The position numbers were made by a program, and so were the translations under genes. From the NCBI GenBank assembly GCA_033980235.1, contig CM067064.1, forward strand, positions 7,430,501 through 7,494,500: 64,000 nucleotides of DNA. The letters are read 5' to 3'. Origin of the DNA: Diadema setosum (taxonomy: Eukaryota; Echinodermata; Echinoidea; Diadematoida; Diadematidae). Of the stretch, positions 35,501 through 48,672 are shown one piece after another. The notes under the pieces were generated by a model that made no database searches, was not told the DNA's origin, and worked only from the letters and a program-made list of their open reading frames with translations. The stretch's first letter is position 1. Every line of letters starts with the position of its first letter.

Positions 35501-38500
35501 AGCTGCTGGTTTGTGTTCAGTTTGAAGACAGATTCATCGACAGCCATGCCGACTATTAAATGACTCATAAAATAGTCAAATGACTACCCAATATGTAAAT
35601 TGCTCTGACCTTCAGAGTCCCATTTAGTGATTGCAGGGCTCTCATAACAGAAACCGATATATGATTTGGATGATCTGAAAGCAAACATAGAAGTTCATTA
35701 GTAGTGTAATATACATTGAATATGCATGCTTCCCGAACGGGAAGCGGATCCCAGATGTTTTCTTTGTCCAAGGTTGTGCGATAAACCAGGATGTCATTCC
35801 AATATTGCTTCATTTTTCATTCTTTGTTACATTTTTTTTTTTCTTTCCAAAAGTCTGTGTAAAAGTAATGTTAAGAGGTTTCACACCTGCAAAAGAACTT
35901 GTTTGAAACCATGTTTCTTAGGCAGATTTCTACAGGTAGTTGGAGAGGCGCTGTTCAGACACTTGTGAGTTTCTTTGTTGACCACTTACTGCAAAAGACA
36001 GAAAGAAAGACAAGAAGAAAATAATTTTATGCCAACTGATGTGACACAAACTTCTTGGGCTATCAATCAAACACAATTCATGATACGTTTTATGGCCAGG
36101 AGTATGTACCCAGAGTACCAAGGTAAACTATATGCCCTACAGGCTGGTGCTGATGGCAAGGACATTAGAACATGTTCAGGCAGATCTCTACCTCCTCAAT
36201 ACTTCTTAAAGGTCAAGCTGTTCAGATTACAAGTGTGCACCCAAAATCGAGCAAAAATTCGAGTGGATAACGCCTCCTGACAACGACTGACAAAGCTTGA
36301 TGTACACCAAAAAAAAAAAAAGAAAAGAAAAGAAGAATGTGTTAGGGAGAAACAAGATTCAAATGTGCTTTAAGACCCAGAAAAACAGCTTGATTTCCAT
36401 GAAATGTGTTTCTATAATAAAGCATGTCTGCACAAGAGTTCCCTGGAAGGTGTGAAAGTTCTGAGTGTCTCCTAACAGGTTGCGATGAACTCTCTACCAT
36501 GTCCCTGCACACATGTTCAACATGTATGCGTGCCGACCGGTGTTATAGTGAGATAAAGGAGGAAAGCACTGACAAATTCAACAAAGCTCATTCCTGTCCA
36601 GTGGTTTGATATCCTTTATTGGGGATGATGTCACCACTGATGTTGAGCAAAATGTACTGTGGCAAATGCAATATACCAGGCACATGGGGGGAGATGTAAT
36701 AAAGACTCAGGGCCTCTCCTCTGTCTTGAATTCCGATAGTGCTCTACCTCCGTTTTGTCATGGCAGTGGAAGAATCCGAGATTGCCATGTGCCAAAAAAT
36801 TATTATAAAAAAAAGATTGCTGTACCTGCCATCAGTCTACTCTTTTTAGGCAGTGTATACAACCGCATACATGTGTCTTTACCATCCAGCCACACGCATG
36901 TTGTTGATGTAGCCATGGCCTGAGTCGCTGGAGACAGCCACATGCGTGTATACTTTACATATCCACACACATGAAAAAGCTGGATATTGCCGTGTGAAGA
37001 ACCCGTTGTGTGAAGTCACCTTTACACGCAATGTGCAAGTATAGGCCTACATCACACACCACCACCCTGCAAAGCGGCGAAAATAGCCTCACATTATATC
37101 ATACCTTTTAGACAACTTTATTTTCATACAAGTTGAATGTTTTTTCACTCCATTCTCATCGTCTTTGTTTTGTAAGATGGATTTGAAAATCAATAGCGAA
37201 ATTACAATTGATTGGAGAACTTCCAATCAAACTTAGGATCAATCACAGTGCTACGACGGAGTCTTGGTACATCGGGACTTTGGCTGGTAGCTAGCACTAG
37301 CAGCGCCACTGCTAGGCCTGCACACTGACACATCATCAACACACAGCACATAAACGCGAACATGAGCATATCATAACTGTCGCGACTATCAAAGAGCGCG
37401 CATGCTATGTGTATTCTCTGAAAAGAATAGTGCCACATGCTTGTATTGTGTGTGAGTATGTACAGTGTAGTCTTATAGGGTAAGCAAGGTCACGCTGTCA
37501 TCATCAAGCCGCCGCTGACTGCTGCACTGGCGCACCTGGCTGGCTGCTGGCATGGCCGTCAGAATGGAATCAGAATGCACCACACCAGAGGCCTTTGGTT
37601 ACCGGGTATTTATGAGAAGTAAGATCTTCTTTGAGAAAACTTGCAATTAAAGCAGATTAACGTTGTTAATAAGACCAAATTAAAAAAACAAACAAACAAA
37701 CAAAATAAAACCTACGAGAGAAAACAATGAGAATGAAATGGAAAAGCATTTTAGAAAATTAGAAAATAAAAGTTGTCTAGAATGTAAAGAAAAAAATAGT
37801 TTGGATTATAGGATGATAGGCTGAATACTGAGGGTGGCTGTATCCAGGTACTTGGGACATAGCTACAACGGCACGCTTGTGGCTGGATTGTAAAGACAGA
37901 CGAGTGTGGTTGTACATGCTGCCTTCTTTTTAACTACTAAGGAGACAAATAGCTTCCACTCTTCTTCACTGCTGCATCTTTCACACAGTTTTTAATCTCA
38001 TGAAATTTTGTGTGGGTGTTTTTAACTACATAATGTACATTAAATGAACAATAGTTTGCTCTATTAACTCTTCCATGTTTTAGCAGCCAAGATCTATCCA
38101 GGGAGGTGGGAAGAAACTCTTTCTACCTCTCTGATCTATTCAAAGGTGGAACAAAGGAGAAGGGAAGAGAGAGAGGGAGAGAGAGAGAGAGAAGTTCACA
38201 CAGTCAATTTCTGGGAAATGTTGTTTGCTTGCAGAAGTTTTAAGCTTCGAAACTTATCTCACAGACACTAAATATTCTAAAATTAAGGAGACTGCTGGAA
38301 ATCACTTTCCCCAGTCTATAGCGAGATGAGTAGTTGCTTCCTGATGATGAGCAGAAAGCGGAAAAGCCATGAACAGGATCTGTAGTTTAAAGGAAATCTG
38401 GAGAGCCAGGGGAACATTATCAACACTTAACTTGGAGTTCATGAATGAAAGCACAACAAAGCAAAACAAAGAACAGACAATGGAGAAAATGGAAAAGTGA

Positions 38501-40216
38501 GAAACATTGTCGATATCTTGTGGTATTGGACTAGGGTCTGTTGGGAGGGGGCTGATTTGTATAGACTAACACGGCAGAAGAACAGCCCTATGACAGATAT
38601 TGATGACTTCCTATAAATCAAGCCAAGAGTATTTGATGCCTAGTACCATGATAGACCAGGGACCTGGTTCATCTATCAACAAGCAGAGACCAATACCTGG
38701 ATATTTGAACTTGGGGAGGAGTGGAGGGGGGAGGGGGAGTGAAAAGGGAAAGGGTATTCTCATTGGTGGTGTCTGATTTTTTTGGGGGGTCTTTTTTTGC
38801 CTTTAGTCTCTGCTGATATGATGTTTCTTTCCAACAAGCTGGAGTTGTCTTTACTTCTGTGGTTCAGATATTACATGGTATATAGAGAAAAGATATGTGG
38901 GATTATCAGAGCTTGGATGGGATTAAAGACATGTTGAAATAACAGCAACAACAAAACATAATGACAGATACAACTCCCATATGTTGGTGTGAAGGATCCA
39001 GGAGCTTAAGCTCATTGGAAGGATGTAGGAATGAACTTCATAAGACCATTGGCAGAAATCCCATGTTTGATCACAAGATAGTTAGTATACTAAGTTACCG
39101 TTTCCATTTTTTATTTCCTTCAAAATTTGATATAAATGTAAGGTACATACCATGCTATAATTTTTCTTAGGAAAGAAAATTGGTTACAGGCAAAACATAC
39201 TTTCATTCTTTTGTCTTTGCTTGTTTTTTTTTTTTTTTTTTTTTTTGGGGGGGGGGGGGGGGGGGAGATAAGGGGTTTTTTAACCAAAGACAGTTTTTAA
39301 TTTGTTCTATACAAAATGAAAGGACCCCAAAGTTGCATGCTGTTAATCTGTGCCCTTTCTTATTTGGCCGTAAGGACTTGTGTAGCCTACCATTCACGAC
39401 TAAAAACCGTCTCAGCTCTCTTCAGTGAGTAGAACCAGCCTGAGCAGTTTGATCGTTAATCGTGAGATTTACCAGAAGCCACGGATAGCGATAGGCTTGT
39501 GCTATCAACCGAAGCAGGCCAGTCCGGTAAGATAGATACCTTGGCCCACAAAGCACAATGCAATGCAAGAGCCGTTACTCAGAAAGTGATGTATGAGATG
39601 CCACTTGAAATTCGCACTGTAACAACTGTTTATGGATGCATAGTAGTCAATCACATTACATACTTTCACAGATGCAGGACTATGTTACATTCCTAAATGT
39701 GCTCATGACAAGTTAATGTCCTTTTTGAAATTTACCATTCTTTTGAGTAAAGACAACATTCCATCATTTTTTCATATTTTTCTTTCACATTTATTTGCTC
39801 TCTGTTTAGAACAACATTAGCCATTATTATGTTACGCGAATGTTTGTATCCCAAGGTGGAAAAAAGATTCTGTAAATACTCGGAGGCCCGTCATGAATCA
39901 ATGATGACATTTGCGATGCAATCCTGACCCAGCGATTCTTGCTCACCAGAGGGCTGTAAACTAGGGTCAAGTCCAGAGGGGCAGCAGTAACCTCGGCTTC
40001 TCACTTCAATGTCTTTGGTTTACTTTTGTTGTGTTTTCTTTTCTTTTCTTTTCTATTTTTTTTTCCTCCACGAGGTGTGAACAGTTCTGGGACACCCTTC
40101 ACTGTCACCATTTTTTGGCACAAAGCTGGGGAGAAATGTGACACTTTTGTTTCACATAAGTTTTCGTAGTCTACATTTCCAGGGCCTTCTTTTCTTCCAA
40201 CTTCATTTTATGACCA
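32558..40216 (+). other. unique intronic sequence with simple repeats
   Basis: Contains a polypurine tract (32652-32826), a CATT tetranucleotide repeat (33852-33873), a GATA-rich run (about 33996-34032), G-runs (33704, 39247) and GA repeats near 38165. 34140-34480 and 37050-37600 are GC-richer islands. No coding region or repeat family recognised. Confidence 0.4.
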
Positions 40217-40497
40217 GTCTTCTCCTCCTTCCTTCACTGTCTCCTCCTCCTCCTCCTTCTTCTCCTTTCCTTCCTCCTTCTTGTTTTCCTCCCCTCCTCC
40301 TCTTCCTTTTCCTCCTCCTTTTTCTCCTCTTTCTTCTCCTCCTCCTCTCCTCTCTTCCTCCTCTCCTCCTTTTCCTCTTCCTCCTTTTTCTCCTTCTTTC
40401 CTTCCTTCTCCCCTCCTCCTCTTCCTCTTACCCTCCTTCTGTTCTTCTCCCCTCTTCTCCTCCTCATCCTCATCTTCATCCTCTTGCTTCTCCAACT
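40217..40497 (+). repeat. polypyrimidine tract, TCC-rich
   Basis: About 280 bp of almost pure C and T on the + strand, mostly imperfect TCC and TTC triplets. The long proline/serine/leucine and glutamate/lysine reading frames over it are artefacts of composition. Confidence 0.9.
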
Positions 40498-42277
40498 TTG
40501 TCTTCACTATCATCATCTTATTTTTATACTTCTTATGTAATAATTACCTTTTTTTGTCTTCTTTTATCAACCTCCATTCCTCCTTCTCCTCCTCCTCCTC
40601 TTCCTTTGCATCTTCCCCCTCAAAGTCTCATTCTCATTTGAATATCCCACAATGTTCATTTTAGTAGTGCAACCCCAAGTAAGGAGGAAAGCAAGTACAA
40701 CAAAAAATAAGTTTACAGGGATACCTCGTAAATATGAAAGTACGTCATTGGGCACATTCACTAATTCGGTGTGATTTGATGTCTCAAGTCATTGACACAA
40801 GGCTAAGGCCGATCAGATTTCTCCGTCTCAGTAAAATTGATGGTGACGGGGGTGAGGTATGGGATAAATCCTCGTGATGTTGGGAGACTGTCGCCTCCGT
40901 GTCAGTATGGCTTCTCACACCGCCTTCTCAAATATCTGAAGATGCTCTTACAGTAAATGTCAGTCAGTGTTCCCTCTTAAACATCCGTAGAGTCTAGTGC
41001 CCAATTCAGGTCCTAAGCATTTGATTTGTATCCACTGTAACTTTAGTAAGCTGTTGTACAGATCAGGTCTTACTAACATGTCAGATCATAAATGAACACT
41101 GTCTATACTCGTAATAGAATTGACATCTTAATCTAGTGCTCATATTTATCGGGTATTATTTTGCTCTCACTGACCCTATTGAGTTAGAGCAGAGAGTTAC
41201 AACGTAGGTATTGAGACTGTCCATGTGCTGTAATGCTGCTGAGTGTTAGTCCTGCTGAAGTCTTGTGCGATACCAGGAGTGTACGCCCCCTTTGTGGCAA
41301 CTGCTGACCTGTAAATGGGAGCCACATGTCTACATGCTGGGACAGGTATGTTATCCTGGGGTAGGGAATGATGGAAACAGAGGCCTAAGACTTTCAATAC
41401 ATGTACGTACCTGCTTGGTGGGGGGGGGGGGGGGGGGGGGGGAGGAAGAAACCTGCCACATGTTTCCGTATAGGCCTACAGTTTTTAGGATATTGACATA
41501 AAAGTTTTGATGCAGTCAAGCGTAGAAGACAGTATTAGTCATGGGGTCAGTTCAAGTTTGCTGGAAAAACATGCTTTTTAGAATATGAAAAGTTTCCACT
41601 TTGAAAACCTTCCAAAACTTAAAGATTCAGGCAGGAGGTAGGCCTCCCTAACTAACTGAAATGGTAAACTTTTTACCTTTTTCCCCTTTTTTGTTTTTTT
41701 TTAACAGATAGATTGACAGAAGTTACTTTTCAGCCGAAACACCTTGTTTTGCATTTTTAAGAGCTGTAATACTTGTCAGGTTATTTTGATTACAGGTCAC
41801 TTTATAATATAGGCCTACATTTTGCTTACACACACAAGTATAGATTAAACTGAAATTATGTAGAGTGGAAAATGATGGGAATGGTGTGAATCCAGTCCTC
41901 TTCCTGCTACCCAAAGTCAGGTTTGTTTCACATATTGCTGAGAAGAGACCCATCTTTGATCGCTCCATACAATGAGTTTAGTTTCCTGTTGTGATCCAAC
42001 CATGATACTTTGTGTACTTAGGCGGAGCTCATAAGAAGGTTTTGTATTTCAGGAAGCATTTTTTTTTTTCAGATGTAGCTTCTTTGAAACACCACGATGG
42101 TATCCCATTTTCTTTGCTCATTTTTCCACCAATAAATTACATTAATTTCTGGTCAGTTTCCCTCTGTTTGCGTTTCTTTGAAACATGTCACATTGTACAG
42201 GAAGGAAAGTTATGCCAACAGGCCCCTCTCCCTTTCATGTCCCCTTCCCCCTCCCCTCCCCTTTCAGAAGGATCATA
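40498..42277 (+). other. unique intronic sequence
   Basis: A second pyrimidine-rich patch at 40569-40625 and a G23-like run at about 41420-41442 are simple sequence. Nothing else recognised. Confidence 0.4.
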
Positions 42278-42699
42278 CAGTTCGATCTCGATTATCCGGC
42301 CATGTCGGGACCGGCACTCATCCGGATAAGCGAATTGGCCGGATATGGGAGACACAATGTTAATGTATATAGCTGCCGTCCAAGCTGCTGTCCCAGTGCA
42401 CTGGAAGCTAGGCAGGTAGCGTACCCTGCAACAGTGGTGTAATCTATGCTAGCCTGCACAAAATTGTAGTCCCTTCTTCACAAAAATAAAGTGTATCTTT
42501 ATATGAAAATCATACATGTTTTACCTCATTATATATTGAAAAACCTATCATGCACATCTTATGAAATTAGTGAAATAGATCCATGAAAGTCACTGTTTTT
42601 TCTCAATTTTTGGATGAAAAAAAAAGTCCTTCACTGCATGAACGCTCCCGGATAATAGAGATTTCTGATTAGGGAGGCCGGATAATCGAGGTCGAACTG
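42278..42699 (+). repeat. pogo/Tigger-like MITE, subfamily 2 copy 1 (422 bp)
   Basis: Begins CAGTTCGATCTCGATTATCC and ends AATCGAGGTCGAACTG with TA flanks. The interior (AGCTGCCGTCCAAGCTGCTG, CTTCACAAAAATAAAGT) matches 59823 closely but not the 11281/51815 interior, so it forms a second subfamily with the same style of terminus. Confidence 0.86.
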
Positions 42700-42701
42700 T
42701 A

Positions 42702-43580
42702 CTTAATGTCTACAAATGAAATTTTATGACTGGAGACAGTTAGCGTGACAATCTCCAGTAAGTTTTTTCTCTCTTTGTCATCCCCCTTTCCCTGGTCGTA
42801 AATTGTCCACTTTATTCGATGGTGCCGGCTGACGACACACAGGCGCATTGTGCAGTGAACTTCATATGATACCTCATTCTGCGGTAGAATCTGGTTTAAT
42901 CAGCAGCTCACGGACACATTATTGAGATATGTGTGCATCATTTTTAGACAGGACACTTCTCTCTCAAGTCTGACTGAGAGCTGAGTAAAGTTCTTTGAGA
43001 CCATCAAAAAAAAAGAAAAGAAAAGAAGAAGATACAAACAAGTCCAGATTTAAAGGTTCATCTTTCTTTCACAGTCATATGTAAGAAGATGTTATTGTGT
43101 CCTTTATGCAAGAAAGACTTTATAGACAATGAATTATCTCAGGAGGTAAGACCTTTTGTGTGTTTTTAAGTTCACCAAACTCCCTACAAATGGTACTTGC
43201 GTAGATGGGTCACATTGATAAGTAAAGATGCAGCAAGGTCTATAATGGCAAGGCACTTGATCATATCTCCTGGGCAAAAGTGCTTGTTGTAGTAAGTGTG
43301 TAAAGCAGTTTGCGGCTTGATTTATGGCTCATAAATTATGGGCACTGGTCGAACCACAAATACAGGGATGGCTTATTTTGTCAAGAATGCCATTGGGGGC
43401 GGGTGCAAAGTTTATCATATATATTGAAGCATGTTTATGCAACTCTGTCTAGTACTTTGAACTTCAATGATGGTTTGACATTTCCACATGAAGGATGGGA
43501 TGCATTTCACCCCATAACGAAACGTGCAATTGAGATTGAGTTTTGGTCTGTAGGCGTTGAAAGGTGTTTCGATGTGACTT
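42702..43580 (+). other. unique intronic sequence
   Basis: An A-rich patch near 43005-43030 is simple sequence. I recognise no repeat family and no coding region. Confidence 0.4.
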
Positions 43581-43937
43581 TTAAAGGTCCAGTTTAACTT
43601 TGGGAGCAGTGATTTCAAAAATGTTCCAGATATCACATTTGATGCATATGTGTAGGTCTGTTGTATCATAAAACATCCTACCATATGAAATATTTGCAAT
43701 AAAACCTAAAATATAAGGAGATATCAGGGTTTTTCTCAATAAACCATAACTGTATACGGTTTAGTCTGGAAACATTTTTATTATAACTATTGTTCACATT
43801 TTGTGTATTTAATAACACTTAACATCAATTATACAGATTCAAATTTTGACAGTGGTTGTTTCTATCCCTAACTCACATTTTAGAACTATTTTAAAGCACT
43901 AATGCTTTCATCTGCAAATGGTAAATTATGCCTTTAA
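43581..43937 (+). repeat. 357-bp TTAA element, copy 2
   Basis: Begins TTAAAGGTCCAGTTTAACTT and ends AAATTATGCCTTTAA. Same length as the nested copy at 29103 with only a few substitutions visible, implying fairly recent movement of both. Confidence 0.88.
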
Positions 43938-46900
43938 GGTTCAACCAACAGAGAGCTTGTTAAGTGATTGAACGAGTTGTGAAAGTGATCTTAAATTATT
44001 AAACGCGAAGGACAGGAAACAAGAGCTCTTGATGCTGCTTAATGAGACACCAACTAGCTACTGAAGATTGGTAGTACATTTTTTTAAGAGAGATGCTACA
44101 GTTTAAAAGACTTCAAGTTAAAACCTCATTGTCACACATTTACATGTTGCAGCTGCATGAATTAGATGATGTCTCTTGAAAATATTTGTGAGACATGAAC
44201 ATGTAGCTCTGAGTTTCAGATTTTTTGTCTTCTTTTTTTTTTTTATTTGGTCAGAGTTTGTTGATAGATTTTCCATGGCAACCAATCTGGTGCATTAAGA
44301 TCGCAGGTAACCTGCAGGACCACAGGCGAAGAAACTTCCTCTGTGCGATCGAGGGATCGAAACTGAGGTGTTCATCATTTTCCATATATGGATCTCTTTC
44401 TCGCTCTGTTGAGATTTGTGATGGTGACGGGAAAGTTCAAGCATTCATAAGAAATACATCTACTTTTGTTGATATGAAAATATGCCTTATATTCTATTAG
44501 ACATAATGCTCGCCAGGAAGACTATTTGCCAGAGTTGAAGTTACAATAACCTCTGCCTTTTTTGCTGTGAATCCTTTTTCTGCAACGTCTCCCAAACGTC
44601 ACAGAGGAGCCTTTTTCAGAAAACTTTCTGACATTGAGTTAGCCTGTGTCAAACAGAATGATCATTTACTACCTGACCGTGTCATGAGCAGTGAATGCTG
44701 CAGTGTTGCTCTTTTCTCCATGCTTGTGTTTTCTTCCGATAGTCTTTTTTCTTTTTTCTATGAGACAGAATGATTCCATATAAATGTATCATAATATTAT
44801 GACCAAGAGATTGAACAACTCATGAAAATGTGTCACCTGGCCCGGTTGCATGAAAATATGCCATCAAATACAAAGTTATGGTCTATCCTACCTGTGGGTT
44901 ATTTCATTTTGTCACACTCATTGCAATGATCTTTCATGTCCCTGTGTGTTATTTGCAGCTTAGATCATGCTTACCACAAACCCCAGACAAAATTTACTCT
45001 GCCCACACAGTGTACCTCGAAAATCAAGCAAATAGCAGGGAATGATTCTATGGGATGTCAAGGAATCAAGCTAACTCCTGTGCCAGTTCCTACAAGCAGC
45101 AAACCTACTTCAGTTTTGTAACCACCCATAGTCTTTGCATAAAGAGAACTTCGTGATCAGAAGAAATAGTTTGACTGTTTTTTTTTCTTTTTTTTGTTGG
45201 TGTTATTCCTAAGTTATGCCCATGGATGGGCTTGGATAAATAAAGTTGATTTAGAGTTAGTTGATTTCTATTTCCAATTACAGATGAAGGTTGAATGACC
45301 TTCCTGAAATGGCAGGTAATGACCCAGTGAAATCACGCATGAAACAAACCGTGAAGACATGCAATATTCCTTGGGGTTACAATCTTGTTGTCCGCAGTAC
45401 AAGTATCAATTTCGTCCCCCGATCCGATGCGTTGATGCCTTTGTTTCTGTCAGTCATGGCACCATGTGTGGAATACGAAATGCATGCTTTGTAGGGCAAT
45501 CAACTGCAATGAGCAAGGAGCATTGTTTAATCTGGAGGGGTTCCATTTAATTCTCTTGATCTCTGTAGATTGGATTTTTGTTGATATAGTTCTATGATAC
45601 ATTACCAATTCAGATATTGCTGCCTTGCAGGACAGTCTGATACTTTGTATGGTATATTTCTCTCAGTAATTGAATTTCGTGACTATAGATTGTCACCGAC
45701 AGACAGAATGAAATGGATTCATAGGTAGAGTGGGAGGTGGGGGGGGGGAGATGCATTGTTGAGAGCAGATACATAGAGTCGCAGTACCAAGAATATGTTT
45801 ATAATTGCATTTCCTGTCTATGTGTAGATGTGGGGTAATTTATTTCATAAAGAGCATTGTGGATGAGCAAATAAATGGAGAACAGTGAAACAAATGAGTG
45901 ATGACACGAGATAAAGGTTAATTGGTAGTTTGGAATAATGAGAATGACTCTGGAAAAGTATAAAGGAAACCAAGAGATGGCTGTTTTTTAATGCATCCAG
46001 TGCTTGAAGAAAGAGAAATTTATAAACAAATTGTTTATATCCATCTTGGAATTATAGAAAACACATGTAGGTCATTCAAATGTATCGATGTTGACATGTT
46101 TCTGCCGTTATCAATGTTATGTCACATGGTAGTCCAGTTGTCATGTTTTGTGTGTAAGATTGTGAGGTATCATCAAAGAGGAGCAGCTTTGGCATAGCAT
46201 ATTTATGACTAATGGCTGATATTACTGTCTGCTACAACCAGCTGATCTAAATAGACTAATTGTATTCTATTCTTTGCAGTGAGAATTCCCAGATTGGTAC
46301 AGCAGGAGTAAATAGAAGAGAGAAAAAGGCTGGAGGAAAAATAAACAAGTCGGGGCCCTTTCAAGCTCATTACAAACAACCCTGTTCTCATTTCTTTTTC
46401 TCCCTTCTTAATGGGATTATTCATGTGTGATATATATTGATCTGTATGGCACTATTGACCGCAGACTCTCTGACAAATGATAACACACAAGCACTTTTTT
46501 TTGGATGGAATATAGAGAAATACAGTACAGGAAGAGATGTATCATTTGGGGGAGTACTGCTGCATACTTGTACAACTGCTGCTATGCTTGTGATGAAGTG
46601 TACAGCTGTACTATACAGAGGACATGGGGGCAGGTCTTGCAAATCAAATATCATACAGAGCTTTATTATGTTTTTGTAAGGACATAGATGATAAGTGTAT
46701 TGACTAATCATGAAGAAAAAAAAATTGAGACCAAATAAAAATGACATTTTCCATATATTTTGATTGCACCACTGCACTATGTGCCATTCAACTGCAGACA
46801 TGAATTGATACTTTGCAGGCACTGAGATAAGTTTGGTACCTCCTTGGTTTGTCAGTGCTGCAATGCGAGATGTCCATATCTTAACAATTAAAAAAAAAGC
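43938..46900 (+). other. unique intronic sequence, possible LINE tail
   Basis: 44930-45270 ends with GGCTTGGATAAATAAAGTTG, which resembles the 3' end of a LINE-like retroelement, but there is no reverse transcriptase remnant. The rest shows nothing recognisable. No coding region supported. Confidence 0.3.
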
Positions 46901-47083
46901 TAATCAATGTTTCCTATTAACCTAGCCTCTGTCTGTAGAGAAAGATTGCAAGACATAGCAGTATTTTGAAATGTCACACTTTATTGTGTTTTAAAGAGAT
47001 AATCAATGTTTTCTTACTAACCTAGCCTCTGTCTGTAGAGAAATATTGCAAGACATAATCAGTCGCACTCTATTGTGTTTTGT
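46901..47083 (+). repeat. 99-bp tandem duplication
   Basis: Copies start at 46901 and 47000, both reading TAATCAATGTTT, then AACCTAGCCTCTGTCTGTAG, AGAAA.ATTGCAAGACATA and a shared TATTGTGTTTT. The second copy has an internal deletion of several bases. Confidence 0.9.
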
Positions 47084-48179
47084 GCGCACCAATATGTTTG
47101 TATCACATTCTAGCATGATATAGATACTGTGGTTGGGGGAGGGAGATTTTTGACAGAAGGAATGTCATGACAAGCAAAGAAGTATAGAAAAAAGAGAAAG
47201 ACGAAGTAAACACGAGTCATAGCTTAATCTCTGCCGTGTTTATTTAAGCAAAGTGTTAAAGCAATCGCATTATTTGCTTGGCAGCATAGTTTCATTCTGT
47301 GCGGCCTTGTCGAAAATTGAATTTTTCTGCCCTCCACCTCTACTGCTGAAGAGAAAAGCTTTATTTAAAGTCCAGTGGTCGGGTACAAATCAAACATCAA
47401 TTCTTGTTTGGAAAAATTCTGCTCGAACGAAGCCAAGCCCTGGCAGAATTGTAAAAATGAAAAGGGCAGGGCTTTTTTTTTTTTTTTTTACTGCCATCTT
47501 CTGGATCGGTTTGTCAATCAGTGAGAAGATGACAATCATATAGCAGAGGAGAATTGAAATTCTGCGAGCGACAGACTGTTCGTTTCTCCTAACCCCCCCC
47601 CCCTCCACCCACAAGTTGTGGGAGTTAAATATTTTTCTGAAGTAATCAGAATCCAATTAGAGGAATTGATTTGGGAAGATGGCTGACCATGTATGTGATT
47701 AGGCTGGGATGTCAGATGTCGTCCAGTTATGAGTTGAAGTCTGGTAAAACAAGCTCATAATGATGTCCCACCCGTTCCTTTAAGTCAAGTTCATAATGAT
47801 TTCGTGAGATTAAATCCATAAATCCTTCTACACAACTTCGCATGCAGTGGTTCCTCCTCATTGCCATTTAGTGGGACCATGGTCTTTGATTAGTAATGAT
47901 ATTATCCCCTGACCTAATTAGTGTAAATTTTAAGTAATTGATTTAAATACAGATGAGTGTTTGTTGTCCAATTTGAAGTTCAAGAATCATATAGGCCTAC
48001 TGTAAAAGGGGATGCTTTCACTGGAGTAAAGTGTAGCTCTGCTTGTGATTAACCGTGGTTTCATGCCTAATGTCCATACCCAGGAAGATTTTATTCTTTA
48101 CCGCGAAGCAGACGTTACAGCAACTTCCACAAGCACACCAGCTTTAAGGCTTCCATGGCACTTTAATGATAAAAATTCA

Positions 48180-48672
48180 CTAAGACCCCTGTTACATGTA
48201 TGAAAAAGACGACCTGATGTGTAAACAGTCATACAAAAGTGGGGCCGGTCTCAGGCCGACTCTACTTCAGGCCACCTCTGGAGGTGGTCTGAGAACGGCC
48301 ATAGCCAGCCTCAAGGCTGGCTCTGGCCTGGCTCTATGTGTAAACGGTACTGGGCCCGAGGCCAGCTCTCGGAGCTGCGGTTGACTGGTCACATGATCTT
48401 CCACAGGGGTGAGAGCATGGTACAGGTAGAGTATCGAAACCAAATTCACTGAGCAAAGTATTTCTGTACTTCTGTAGGGCGTTCCTACGCCAGAATAGGG
48501 AAAGGGGACGTGAGGCCGGCCCATGTGTAAAAAGGGTCCGTGAGGAGCATCATCACTTGAGTCGGCCCTGAAGCTCATGTGTAAATGGTCCACAAAGCAG
48601 CCTCAGGCCGGCCTCGGGCTGGCCACGAAAAGCAGGCCTTGGGCCGCCTTTCATGTGTAACAGGGCTCTCAC
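48180..48672. repeat. GC-rich inverted-end element (about 490 bp)
   Basis: CCCCTGTTACATG near the left end mirrors CATGTGTAACAGGGC at the right. Inside, ATGTGTAAA words alternate with GGCCGGCCTCAGGC-type blocks at both sides. Much GC-richer than its surroundings. One copy only; boundaries approximate. Confidence 0.6.

Noticed and set aside
40138..40664. Long open frames on both strands rich in Pro/Ser/Leu or Glu/Lys/Arg
   Set aside because: They are direct translations of the pyrimidine tract; low complexity, no domain.
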